From positions 1-52,406 of the forward strand of contig ONLW01000019.1 in NCBI GenBank assembly GCA_900318835.1: DNA of 52,406 nt, given 5' to 3'. Under the pieces are notes generated by a model. That model was given only the letters and a program-made list of their open reading frames with translations. It was not told the DNA's origin and searched no databases. Shown here in pieces: positions 7,536 to 16,038 of this stretch (its first letter is position 1; each line of letters begins with the position of its first letter). Made by a program: the position numbers and the translations under genes. This stretch comes from an uncultured Bacteroidales bacterium (GTDB lineage Bacteria > Bacteroidota > Bacteroidia > Bacteroidales > P3).

Positions 7536-8528
7536 ATGATAGGAGTGATTGGAAGTGGCACTTGGGCCACTGCAATTGTCAAAATACTGCTTGAACAAGA
7601 GGGTCGAAAAATCAATTGGTGGGTAAGAAGTGATGAAGTGCGTAACGGATTGGAGCATGATGGCCACAATCCCAAATACCTGCCCTCAGTCCAGCTCGAT
7701 AATTCGCGGCTGAACCTCAGCGGGAACCTCGCCGAAGTAGTGGGAGACAGCGACTATCTTTTTCTGGTCACCCCGTCGGCCTATATCGCCGATGTGTTGG
7801 AGACCCTCCCCAAGTCGGCCTACAAGGGCAAGAAATTCATCTCCGCCATCAAAGGCATCATACCCGACAAACGCACCAGCGTGTCGGTATATTTGGAAAC
7901 AACATTCAAAATCAAGAAGAACGACATCTGTGTCATCAGCGGCCCGACACATGCCGAGGAGGCTTCGCGGTGTATGCCGACCTTCTTGACCATGGCCTCT
8001 GCCAGTCCCACGCTGGCCATTGAGGTGGAGCAGATGATGCGTTGTCCCTATCTCCACACCACCCACACCTCCGACATCTGGGTGGTGGAACGCATCGGCC
8101 TCACTAAAAACATCTATGCCATTTGCGCCGGCATGTGTCAGGGGCTAGGCTATGGCGACAACCTCAATGCTGTGATGGTCAGTGCCGCCATGCGCGAAAC
8201 GAGCCGTCTTACAAGACTTTACAGTTCGCAAAACGTCCCCACCACAGACAACTGGTATCTCGGAGACATGATGGTTACCTGCTGGTCGAAGCACAGCCGC
8301 AACCGCCGTCTGGGAGAAGAGATTGCCAAAGGCAAAGCACTGAACGACATCTTCACCGAAATGGGCATGATTGCAGAGGGGTATTTCTCGGCAAAGAACT
8401 ATCACGAGTTGGGCATGATGACAGGCAAAGTTGACGAGATGCCCATCGTGGAGGCTGTCTACCATGTACTCTACGAGAGTGCCGACCCCAAAGCAGAGAT
8501 TGACTACCTGATTGAACATGTATTCTAA
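7536..8528 (+). CDS. gpsA: NAD(P)H-dependent glycerol-3-phosphate dehydrogenase
   Basis: 330 residues, family length. It reduces dihydroxyacetone phosphate to sn-glycerol-3-phosphate for phospholipid synthesis. The Rossmann loop GSGTWATA is at residues 6-13, the catalytic Lys191 is in RIGLTKNIYAICAG, and the C-terminal helical signature GYGDNLNAVMVSAAMRE follows. The stop codon is directly abutted by the ATG of the downstream acyltransferase. The pair makes the backbone and then acylates it, so this is a two-gene lipid-head operon. The substrate-binding region is well conserved and I see no sign of damage. Confidence 0.95.
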   Translation: MIGVIGSGTWATAIVKILLEQEGRKINWWVRSDEVRNGLEHDGHNPKYLPSVQLDNSRLNLSGNLAEVVGDSDYLFLVTPSAYIADVLETLPKSAYKGKKFISAIKGIIPDKRTSVSVYLETTFKIKKNDICVISGPTHAEEASRCMPTFLTMASASPTLAIEVEQMMRCPYLHTTHTSDIWVVERIGLTKNIYAICAGMCQGLGYGDNLNAVMVSAAMRETSRLTRLYSSQNVPTTDNWYLGDMMVTCWSKHSRNRRLGEEIAKGKALNDIFTEMGMIAEGYFSAKNYHELGMMTGKVDEMPIVEAVYHVLYESADPKAEIDYLIEHVF

Positions 8529-9644
8529 ATGAGCGACAATATTTTTGACGACATAAGGCCCTATAACGACAGCGAGTTACGCGAAGCCATCGGACGCATA
8601 TCCCAATGGGAACTCATTCCTCAGATTCTGCGATTCATCTACCCCCAGGTTCCAGTGGAGGAATCGATGAAAAAACTCCAGAACATACAGACAGTCAAGG
8701 AACTGCAGGTATCTTTCATGTATGATGCCGTCTGCCGCATCGTCAAGACCACTTCGCAAGGTTTCACCTATTCGGGATTCGACTACATCCGCCGCGACAA
8801 ACCTTGCCTTTATATCTCCAACCACCGCGACATTACCCTCGACGCATTCCTGCTCCAGATGATTCTCATCGAGCGCAAGCGCGAAACATCCTACATTGTC
8901 TTTGGCAACAACCTGATGGAAAGCCCCTTGCTACGCGACCTCTTCCTCAGCAACCACCTCGTCCAGATGGAGCGAGGCGGAGGCAACCCCAGGGCCTTCT
9001 ACCGCAGCCTGCAGCATCTCTCGCAATACCTCCACCAACTGATTGTCAACGAGCACCAGTCGGTATGGATAGCGCAAAAGAACGGCCGTAGCAAGGATGG
9101 TATCGACTCCACCGCTCCGGCCATCATCAAGATGCTTACCCTCGGCAGCGACAAACCCGCCGAACAAGCCTTGGCCGACCTCAACATCATCCCCGTGGCA
9201 GTGTCCTATGAGTGGGATCCATGCGACCTACTGAAGGCCACCGAATTGCACAAACGATCGCTGGGCGAATACCACAAAGTGGAAGGTGAAGACACCAACA
9301 GTGTGACCACTGGTATCATCGGCCCCAAAGGTCACATACACCTCTCGATAGGAAAACCCCTCACCACAGCCGAACTAAGCAGCGAGAAGGCTCCTGGGGA
9401 AAAAGACCTGGCCGAACATGTCGCCAATGTCCTCGACCATCGCATCAAGAAACTCTATAAGCTGATGCCCACCAACTACTTGGCCTACGACATGCTAACC
9501 GGCACAAACCAGCACCGCCAGCACTACTCGTCCGAGGTAAAAAACATGTTCCTCCAACGAATGAACCAGCTTCCCGAAGGCAACTGCCAGCGAATCTTCC
9601 TTGAAATGTACGCCAACCCCGTCATCTCCGCACAACAGCTTTAG
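8529..9644 (+). CDS. 1-acyl-sn-glycerol-3-phosphate / glycerol-3-phosphate acyltransferase family protein
   Basis: 371 residues. The acyltransferase block is visible: SNHRDITLDAF with His99 (motif I), GNNLMESPLLRDLF, then VQMERGGGNPRAFYRS and SVWIAQKNGRSKDG (motifs II-III). In PlsB/PlsC families the catalytic pair is H-x4-D. Here acidic residues sit at H+2 and H+6 instead, so the exact catalytic aspartate is uncertain. The ATG immediately follows the gpsA stop, which argues for a role in acylating glycerol-3-phosphate or its monoacyl product at the inner membrane. The long C-terminal part is specific to the Bacteroidota form. Its stop codon overlaps the stop of the convergent helicase gene (TTAG at 9641-9644). 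Confidence 0.85.
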   Translation: MSDNIFDDIRPYNDSELREAIGRISQWELIPQILRFIYPQVPVEESMKKLQNIQTVKELQVSFMYDAVCRIVKTTSQGFTYSGFDYIRRDKPCLYISNHRDITLDAFLLQMILIERKRETSYIVFGNNLMESPLLRDLFLSNHLVQMERGGGNPRAFYRSLQHLSQYLHQLIVNEHQSVWIAQKNGRSKDGIDSTAPAIIKMLTLGSDKPAEQALADLNIIPVAVSYEWDPCDLLKATELHKRSLGEYHKVEGEDTNSVTTGIIGPKGHIHLSIGKPLTTAELSSEKAPGEKDLAEHVANVLDHRIKKLYKLMPTNYLAYDMLTGTNQHRQHYSSEVKNMFLQRMNQLPEGNCQRIFLEMYANPVISAQQL

Positions 9645-11074
9645 GAAAAGAAACGGGGTTCAAAATTAAGTAGATAGACCCGATCGGTAGCTCGAGTGAA
9701 AGCAGTATAGAGCCACCGCAGGTATTCACGGTCCAGTTTCATATCAGGGGGCAAGAACCCCTGGTCGATGATAACAGTGCGCCACTGGCCACCCTGGGTC
9801 TTGTGGCAAGTCAATGCATAGGCGAACTTCACCTGAAGAGCATTGTAATAGGGGTTGCTGCGCAACTCGCGCAGACGGTCGGCTTTGTGCGGCAGGTCCG
9901 CATAGTCCTCCATTACATTATTAAATAAAGTATTGGCTTCCTCTCCGGTGAGCGATGGCGATTCTGAATAGAGCGTGGAGAGCATCAGTTTGCAGTCGCG
10001 AGGTTCCTCGTCCGGATAGTCGACAAAGCGCACGGTAGCGTCAGCAAATCGAAATCCATAAAGTTCCTGTACATTGCGCACACTGAGCACCTCAACGATG
10101 TCTCCATTGGCGATGAAACCGATAGTACTCTCCGCATCTAGCCAGAAATAGTTGTTCTTCACCACCATAAGGTAATCACCCGCATTCACTTCTTCCTCAC
10201 GGAGAAGGACGCTGTTACGGATGCCTTGGTTGAAGAGATTGGCACGCTTGTTGGAGCGGCAGATAACCACCACCTGATCGAGGGCGAAGTCGCCGTATTC
10301 GCGGTAGAGGGTTTCCATCAAATCCTCACCAGCAAGACGTATGACGTCAGTGCCATTGGGGCTGAAGAGGGGCAAGGAAGCCTCGACAGTCTCCAGAAAA
10401 GAAGATATCTGTCCGCGGAGTGAAGTGGCACCGGCAAGGATGCCGGAGAGTTGTTTCTGACGAACCACCTCAGTTAGTTCAGCCGAGAGAACATTGAGAG
10501 AGAAGGCCGTAGCAAGATAGCGCTCGTCGAGGGCAGGGCTTTCGCTCTGACCCACAGGAGGTAACTGGGCGCTGTCACCGATAAGCATCAGTCGGCAATG
10601 GTTTCCATCGTAGACATAGTCTATAAGATCCTCCAATAAGCTCTGCCGCGAAGAGGTAGGCTCTAAACCTATCATCGATGCTTCGTCGACAATAAAGAGG
10701 GTATAGGAATGTTTGTTGACGGCACGGACTGTCCGGACAACTCCTGTGGAGTCGGTGACAGTCATATAGATTTTCTTATGGATGGTATAAGCTGGACGCT
10801 CTGCATAGGAAGAGATTACCTTGGCAGCACGTCCCGTGGGCGCCAGCAGCAAAGAGTTGACCCGCAGAGCGGGCAGGGTTTGAATAAGCGCAGAAACTAG
10901 AGAAGTCTTACCCGTGCCAGCATATCCCTTCAGCAAAAAAGTCGACCGAGGGTCACTGTCATAAAGGAAATGTGCCATAGCAGCACAAACATCCCACTGA
11001 CCACACGTGGGATCGTGTGGAAAGTGGGATAGTATAAGTTTCTGGACAACTGGCTCGAAGCCGGTGGTAGCCAC
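9641..11074 (-). CDS. RecD-like ATP-dependent DNA helicase (AAA / UvrD-C domains)
   Basis: 477 residues, much shorter than full RecD2 (700+). Walker A GYAGTGKTS has Lys56; Walker B is LFIVDEASMI; motif III is GDSAQLPPVGQ. The C-terminal UvrD-like half has FAYALTCHKTQGGQW and a final motif VI-like LYTAFTRATDRVYLLNF. This matches the compact SF1B helicases common in Bacteroidota, which lack the N-terminal RecD2 extension. Likely 5'-to-3' DNA unwinding in repair or replication, inferred from family. It is the last gene of a leftward group (TPR protein, secG, helicase): the start lies 3 nt past the secG stop. It ends tail-to-tail with the acyltransferase, sharing stop-codon bases. Confidence 0.9.
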   Translation of the reverse strand: MATTGFEPVVQKLILSHFPHDPTCGQWDVCAAMAHFLYDSDPRSTFLLKGYAGTGKTSLVSALIQTLPALRVNSLLLAPTGRAAKVISSYAERPAYTIHKKIYMTVTDSTGVVRTVRAVNKHSYTLFIVDEASMIGLEPTSSRQSLLEDLIDYVYDGNHCRLMLIGDSAQLPPVGQSESPALDERYLATAFSLNVLSAELTEVVRQKQLSGILAGATSLRGQISSFLETVEASLPLFSPNGTDVIRLAGEDLMETLYREYGDFALDQVVVICRSNKRANLFNQGIRNSVLLREEEVNAGDYLMVVKNNYFWLDAESTIGFIANGDIVEVLSVRNVQELYGFRFADATVRFVDYPDEEPRDCKLMLSTLYSESPSLTGEEANTLFNNVMEDYADLPHKADRLRELRSNPYYNALQVKFAYALTCHKTQGGQWRTVIIDQGFLPPDMKLDREYLRWLYTAFTRATDRVYLLNFEPRFFS

Positions 11075-11077
11075 GGG

Positions 11078-11428
11078 TTACTGCTGGTCAGCCTCAGCCT
11101 CGGAAGGGGTAACAGGCATGGCGGCAGGAGCAGCAGGAGCCTGTTGCACGGGAGCGTAGTCGGCAACCTTTACCTCAGACTTGAGGGGATCGGTAGTCTG
11201 TCCACGGTGAATGCTAATTGTAGCTATCAAACTGAGACCCACAAGGAGACCAGCGAGCCACCAAGTAGCCTTCTCAATGAAATCAGCCGACTGGCGGGCA
11301 CCTAATACCTGAGTAGGGGCTGAGAAATTGGCGGCAAGACCACCACCTTTGGAATTCTGGACAAGCACAACCAATGCGAGCAAAACGCAGACAATGATAA
11401 TCAGGATTACAATGATGTTATACAGCAT
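11078..11428 (-). CDS. secG: Preprotein translocase subunit SecG
   Basis: 116 residues. The first transmembrane segment (YNIIVILIIIVCVLLALVVL) is followed by the SecG signature VQNSKGGGLAANF, then a second transmembrane segment (WWLAGLLVGLSLIATI) and a low-complexity Pro/Ala tail (APVQQAPAAPAAMPV), which is common in the phylum. SecG is the small subunit of the SecYEG channel in the inner membrane and speeds protein export. It sits between the TPR protein (17 nt upstream) and the helicase. Confidence 0.93.
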   Translation of the reverse strand: MLYNIIVILIIIVCVLLALVVLVQNSKGGGLAANFSAPTQVLGARQSADFIEKATWWLAGLLVGLSLIATISIHRGQTTDPLKSEVKVADYAPVQQAPAAPAAMPVTPSEAEADQQ

Positions 11429-11444
11429 TTTTTTTATAATTTAT

Positions 11445-12041
11445 TTACTTTATTAATAATTTCAAATTTTCAATTCGAGGTGCAAAAATACTACTTTTTT
11501 CGGGATTATGAGCCAATAAATTCTCATAAATTGCCAAAGCTTTATCATATCGACCTTGTTTTTCAAGTATAACAGCAAGAGTCTCAGTGCCTAAAGAAAC
11601 ATCTGCCCTCAAACTTTTTTTATCATCGAAACCAGTTTTTTGAGCCGTCGAAGTCTCTATATTTTCACCCTCCGAAGGGGCGACCTGCAGAAAATTGGAC
11701 AAAATAACGCTCTTGGGAGCGGTCTTGAAAGAGACCTCCTGGAATGTATTGATTTCCGTCAATATATCAAAATTGGGGTCAACGCTTTGCGGTACAGTAG
11801 CAGCTGCAGTGGTGGCACCTGCAAGTAGACCGTCAAGAACACCTGGATGGCAGACGGAAAGGGCGACTGCTCGACGCTCATTAGGAGTGTCATAGCCGAA
11901 GGCATGGTCGGCCAACAACGTCAAAGTGCTCACCACAGAAGAAAAGGGATATTTGGCCAGCATGGCCTTGAGCCATCCGCGGTCCTGTGAGGTGAACCTG
12001 CCCGGATCTGCTATCCTGTCGACAAACTGTTTTTTATCCAT
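11445..12041 (-). CDS. Hypothetical protein with a C-terminal tetratricopeptide-like repeat
   Basis: 198 residues. There is no signal peptide or membrane segment, so it is probably cytoplasmic. The only recognisable element is near the C-terminus: TLAVILEKQGRYDKALAIYENLLAHNP, a single TPR-like helix pair often involved in protein contacts. The N-terminal half (FVDRIADPGRFTSQDRGWL) is not one I can place. It is the first gene of the secG group, with a -7 box 46 nt upstream. Proteins of this shape commonly precede secG in Bacteroidota, which I take as weak support for an envelope- or export-related role. Confidence 0.75.
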   Translation of the reverse strand: MDKKQFVDRIADPGRFTSQDRGWLKAMLAKYPFSSVVSTLTLLADHAFGYDTPNERRAVALSVCHPGVLDGLLAGATTAAATVPQSVDPNFDILTEINTFQEVSFKTAPKSVILSNFLQVAPSEGENIETSTAQKTGFDDKKSLRADVSLGTETLAVILEKQGRYDKALAIYENLLAHNPEKSSIFAPRIENLKLLIK

Positions 12042-12087
12042 ATGAAGTGACTGAAATTTTGACTTTTTAACATTAAAATTTCGAATT

Positions 12088-12096
12088 GCAAATGTA
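12088..12096 (-). promoter_or_regulatory. Promoter -7 element of the TPR-secG-helicase group
   Basis: On the minus strand this reads TACATTTGC, matching TAnnTTTGC. No convincing TTTG was found at the -33 position. It lies in the 232-nt AT-rich divergent gap shared with rpmH. Confidence 0.65.
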
Positions 12097-12222
12097 CAAA
12101 TAATTTTTTAAACAGAAAAAAAAGAATTTATTTTTATTATATTTCACACTAAAACACAGTACTTTATAATCAAAAAAGATTTTTCAAAGAGATTTTTTTA
12201 TCAACAATTCAAAAAAAATGTG

Positions 12223-12231
12223 TACTTTTGC
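12223..12231 (+). promoter_or_regulatory. Promoter -7 element of rpmH
   Basis: TACTTTTGC, 43 nt before the rpmH ATG. No TTTG at -33; the region upstream is a poly-A/T stretch. Confidence 0.65.
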
Positions 12232-12273
12232 AAACTCAATTTTGACGAAAAAAGAATAAAAAATATAGTAAAA

Positions 12274-12420
12274 ATGAAAAGAACATTCCAACCTTCGCTG
12301 AGAAAAAGAGCAAACAAGCACGGTTTCCGCAAGAGAATGTCTACCGCTAATGGTAGAAAAGTGCTGGCCGCACGCCGCAGAAAAGGCAGAAAAAGACTGA
12401 CCGTTTCTGACGAGCGCTAA
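12274..12420 (+). CDS. rpmH: 50S ribosomal protein L34
   Basis: 48 residues, highly basic: [18 protein letters not shown] then [17 protein letters not shown], ending in [13 protein letters not shown]34 is a small protein of the large subunit. The frame is open further upstream (from 12220), but the conserved N-terminus MKRTFQPS and the promoter at 12223-12231 fix the start at 12274. It has its own terminator and is not linked here to rnpA or yidC as in many bacteria. Confidence 0.97.
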   Translation: MKRTFQPSLRKRANKHGFRKRMSTANGRKVLAARRRKGRKRLTVSDER

Positions 12421-12470
12421 CACCTTGTTCTCCAACAAATATGGAGACCGAGAAGGCTTTGCTAAGGAAA

Positions 12471-12498
12471 AAGAAGTATTGAGGATACTTCTTTTTTT
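12471..12498 (+). terminator. Intrinsic terminator after rpmH
   Basis: Stem AAGAAGTAT (12471-12479) / ATACTTCTT (12485-12493) with a 5-nt loop, running into seven T. It lies inside the 5' extension of the next ORF and so argues that rlmD starts at 12527, not 12425. Confidence 0.9.
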
Positions 12499-12526
12499 GT
12501 TTTATCCACCCAAAACCGAATTCATC

Positions 12527-13957
12527 ATGGGAAGAAAAAACAGAGAATTGCCACTGCTGGAACACATTACCATCAGCGACACTGGTGCCGAAGGCATGGC
12601 AGTAGCAAAAGTTGACGGACTGGTAGTTTTCGTACCGTTCGTTGTGCCTGGCGATGTGGTTGACATACAACTTTACAAGAAAAAAAAGAGCTATGCCGAA
12701 GGGCGTGCAGTAAAGTTCCACAGACATTCTTCCCTCCGCGTAGAGCCCAATTGTCCTCACTTTGGCATCTGTGGAGGGTGCAAATGGCAGACCCTCAACT
12801 ACTCGTCCCAGCTGGAAGCCAAACAGCGTCAAGTGCGTGATAACCTCGAACGTTTAGGGAATATCGATTGTTCTGGCATGCGACCCATCTGCGGATCGGA
12901 GAACATTTTTTACTACCGCAACAAATTGGAATTCACCTTCTCCACCAAGACATGGCGCACTCCCGAAGAGATTGCATCCGGCGAGCCCCTACCCACCCGT
13001 GGCGCATTGGGATTCCACATACCACAGATGTTTGACAAAGTACTAAACATCGAACACTGTGCTCTTCAGGCCGCACCCAGCAATGAGATACGTCTCGCCG
13101 TGCGTGAATATGCAGAAACCCATAGTCTCGACTACTACGACATCCGGAGTCACACGGGATTCCTGCGCAACCTCGTCATCAGAAACACCTCGACGGGTCA
13201 TTGGATGGTCATTGTCATCGTGGCCCAGAACGACCCAGAGAGACTCTTCCCCCTGCTCGACATGCTCGCCAGGCGATTCCCGCAAATCACCTCACTGCAA
13301 TACATTGTCAACACCAAACTAAACGACTCCTACAACGACCAGACTGTGGTAACCTACCGCGGCAGCGACCACATTGAGGAGCACATGGTAGGTTATAACG
13401 GCAGCCGCGAACTGAAGTTCATTATCAACCCAAAGTCGTTTTACCAGACCAACTCGGCACAAGCGCAACGCCTTTACAGTTTCGTTGCAGAACTTGCTGA
13501 TCTGCAATCTACCGACACTCTCTACGACCTCTACACTGGCGCTGGCACCATTGCCCTCTTTCTGGCCGACAAATGCAGCAATGTGGTAGGCATTGAATAT
13601 GTCGAAGAGGCCATCGCCGACGCCAAAGTCAATGCCCGCCTCAATGGCTTTGGCAACACCCGTTTTTATGCCGGCGATATGGCGCAGGTGCTCACCGATG
13701 AATTCATCGCTGCCAATGGTCGCCCCGACGTGGTGGTCACCGACCCCCCACGTGCTGGCATGCATGAAAAAGTCATAGCACAACTTCTTACCACTGCTCC
13801 GCGCAAGATTGTTTACGTCAGTTGCAACCCCGCCACCCAAGCGCGCGATCTCCAATTGCTCAATACCCACTATGAAGTGCGTCGCATACAGCCTGTCGAC
13901 ATGTTTCCCCACACTCAACATGTAGAGAACATTGTCGAACTGGTGTTAAAATCTTAA
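12527..13957 (+). CDS. rlmD: 23S rRNA (uracil-5-)-methyltransferase, RumA/RlmD type
   Basis: 476 residues from the chosen ATG. An N-terminal TRAM domain (GAEGMAVAKVDGLVVFV) precedes an Fe-S-type cysteine cluster (CPHFGICGGCKWQ). The C-terminal half is the SAM-dependent fold with YDLYTGAGTIALFLADKC, VVTDPPRAGMH, and the nucleophilic cysteine in YVSCNPATQARDL. The family methylates C5 of a uridine in 23S rRNA; the exact target position is inferred. The ORF can be extended to 12425, but that would include the rpmH terminator. No separate promoter box was seen, so expression may depend on readthrough from rpmH. Confidence 0.92.
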   Translation: MGRKNRELPLLEHITISDTGAEGMAVAKVDGLVVFVPFVVPGDVVDIQLYKKKKSYAEGRAVKFHRHSSLRVEPNCPHFGICGGCKWQTLNYSSQLEAKQRQVRDNLERLGNIDCSGMRPICGSENIFYYRNKLEFTFSTKTWRTPEEIASGEPLPTRGALGFHIPQMFDKVLNIEHCALQAAPSNEIRLAVREYAETHSLDYYDIRSHTGFLRNLVIRNTSTGHWMVIVIVAQNDPERLFPLLDMLARRFPQITSLQYIVNTKLNDSYNDQTVVTYRGSDHIEEHMVGYNGSRELKFIINPKSFYQTNSAQAQRLYSFVAELADLQSTDTLYDLYTGAGTIALFLADKCSNVVGIEYVEEAIADAKVNARLNGFGNTRFYAGDMAQVLTDEFIAANGRPDVVVTDPPRAGMHEKVIAQLLTTAPRKIVYVSCNPATQARDLQLLNTHYEVRRIQPVDMFPHTQHVENIVELVLKS

Positions 13958-14007
13958 AAAAAGCAGTTTTTTTTCAACAAAAATCCGTTCATTCCGAAAA
14001 AAAGTGT

Positions 14008-14016
14008 TATCTTTGC
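14008..14016 (+). promoter_or_regulatory. Promoter -7 element of the type A T9SS protein gene
   Basis: TATCTTTGC, with no clear -33 TTTG. It implies an unusually long leader of about 105 nt before the ATG at 14128. Confidence 0.6.
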
Positions 14017-14127
14017 ATGTTGTTCTTAACGGCAGAGTTCACATTCCCGTTGGCACAATAAACTATATAACAAAAGATTATATATTTTAACAAAGAATAA
14101 AAATAATAATAAATACAAACTAACAAG

Positions 14128-16038
14128 ATGAAAAAAGCATTATTCAGTCTGTTATTGGCTATTGCATGCATGCCTATGGCTTTCGGTCAAAACAAAGCCG
14201 GCAGTTTAGTAATCACTGACACTACGGTCTGCAGCGAATTCTTGTGGACCATTGACAGTATCGTGTACTATCGCGACACCACTGTCATGTACCAGAAACC
14301 CAGCGACAGCATTCACACCTATGTGCTTAATCTCACCGTGCGCTCCAACAACTATGACACCCTCGACGCACGCCAAATTACCGGAAACTGTTTCGCCTCC
14401 TGGAATGGAAAAACATGGGAAACCCCCGGTGAATATTTTGACACCATCAAAATCACAGGTCAGTGCGACAGTATTGTAAAGATTCAGGTTGTCCTGAATG
14501 GTCCCGACACGACATGGACCACCGGTGTTGCCTGCGACAGTCTTATCTTCCACAGCAACGCGCTGAAGACTTCCGGAGACTTCTTCCATCTCGACGCCGC
14601 CACGGCCACTACCGATTGTCACGTACAAGGAATCCACCTCACCATTGTTAACAGCATGCGCGACACCGCTTCCGTCGTTGTCCAAGATACCATGGGAGGT
14701 TGCCGCATTACATGGCTAGGCAACACATACTCCTTTGAGGATGTTGACTCCGTCATTTACGGCATGGGCAAGACAAACGTCGCCAACTGCGACAGTCTCA
14801 TGGCTATCCGCATCACCAGTTTCGACAGCATCCAGCACGATACCACTTATGTCGAGAACTGTGGTAAATATCGGTGGACCATCGATGGGCAGACCATCAA
14901 TTGTGATAGCACCGGTATTTACACCCACACTACCACCTCTAGCAACTGCACAGAGAACCAATATCTCAACCTGGCAATCACCGCCAAATACGACACTATC
15001 ATCGGTCAAGGCTGCGAAAGCTACACCTATACCTTCATCGCCCGCGCCGGTATTGCCGGTGCCACAGAACACGCCACATTCACTGAAAGTGGTATTTACG
15101 ATGCCGACACCGCAGGTATCCCCCTCTACTCCACCCAGTATTCCACGCGCTGCATCACCTACCACACTCTCAAACTCACCATCGACACTGTCGAAATCCG
15201 TAATCGTGATTATATTGACACCGCCGTTGCTTGCGACGCCTATAAGTTTTCCTTCAGCAACATCGAGCGCACCCTTACCGAGAGCGTCGACACAACCCTC
15301 GTCCGCCACGTCCGCTATGGAGACTTCTGCTACGATTCCATCGGCCGCGTCATTGTTACCATTAAACACAAATCCTACCAAAACTATAATGTCACCTATT
15401 GCGATAGCTACTTCTGGCCTTTCACTGGCGAAACCTACACAGCATCCACCACTAAGGAAGTTATTCTCGATAGCGTCAAAAACGCCGAAGGATGTGACTC
15501 CATCGGCCGCTTAAACCTCACCATCAACTACACCCCCGAAGTCTCTATCGTCGGCAACTGGCATCTCAACCCCGATTCCACCAACACTGCCATTCTGAAG
15601 GTTTCTGACAACCCTGACGATCACAACACCTACAAATGGTTCAAGAACAACGAGGCAACTCCCTTCAGCACCAGCGATTCCGTGAGTGTCACCGTCAACA
15701 CCAACACAGACATCCGCCTTGAGAGCACCAGCAGAAAGGGCTGTATTGCCAACAACTGGATTACCATCACCTACACCTTAGGTATAGATGATGTCGACGG
15801 CCTCAACGTCAATCTCTACCCCAACCCCGCCAGTCGCATCCTCAATGTCGAGAATGCCGAAGGTATCAACCAAGTGACCGTCTACAACGTCATTGGACAG
15901 CAGGTCATCGTCCTCCGCGACGTCAACGCCAACGCCACCCAACTTAACCTTGGCGCTTTGGCCAACGGCACCTATACCCTGCAGGTCCGCACCCTCAACG
16001 GCAAACAAGCTACCCGCAAATTCATTGTCAATAAATAA
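14128..16038 (+). CDS. Secreted repeat protein with type A T9SS sorting domain
   Basis: 636 residues. A signal peptide (MKKALFSLLLAIACMPMAFG, cut before QNKAG) is followed by about six loosely repeated blocks rich in Asp, Thr and Cys, each ending in a CDS(I/L) motif and a strand such as IVKIQVVLN, MAIRITS or GRLNLTI. The C-terminal ~85 residues (LNVNLYPNPASRILNV, VTVYNVIGQQV, LANGTYTLQVRT, ATRKFIVNK) are a Por-secretion-system type A sorting domain, which is removed on export with anchoring to surface lipopolysaccharide in known cases. The Cys-containing blocks match the visible part of the protein at 1-669. Probably a surface adhesin or structural protein; the ligand is unknown. Confidence 0.9.
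   Translation: MKKALFSLLLAIACMPMAFGQNKAGSLVITDTTVCSEFLWTIDSIVYYRDTTVMYQKPSDSIHTYVLNLTVRSNNYDTLDARQITGNCFASWNGKTWETPGEYFDTIKITGQCDSIVKIQVVLNGPDTTWTTGVACDSLIFHSNALKTSGDFFHLDAATATTDCHVQGIHLTIVNSMRDTASVVVQDTMGGCRITWLGNTYSFEDVDSVIYGMGKTNVANCDSLMAIRITSFDSIQHDTTYVENCGKYRWTIDGQTINCDSTGIYTHTTTSSNCTENQYLNLAITAKYDTIIGQGCESYTYTFIARAGIAGATEHATFTESGIYDADTAGIPLYSTQYSTRCITYHTLKLTIDTVEIRNRDYIDTAVACDAYKFSFSNIERTLTESVDTTLVRHVRYGDFCYDSIGRVIVTIKHKSYQNYNVTYCDSYFWPFTGETYTASTTKEVILDSVKNAEGCDSIGRLNLTINYTPEVSIVGNWHLNPDSTNTAILKVSDNPDDHNTYKWFKNNEATPFSTSDSVSVTVNTNTDIRLESTSRKGCIANNWITITYTLGIDDVDGLNVNLYPNPASRILNVENAEGINQVTVYNVIGQQVIVLRDVNANATQLNLGALANGTYTLQVRTLNGKQATRKFIVNK

Noticed and set aside
12425-12526. N-terminal extension of rlmD
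   Set aside because: It runs through the rpmH terminator and lacks family sequence; the ATG at 12527 starts the conserved part.
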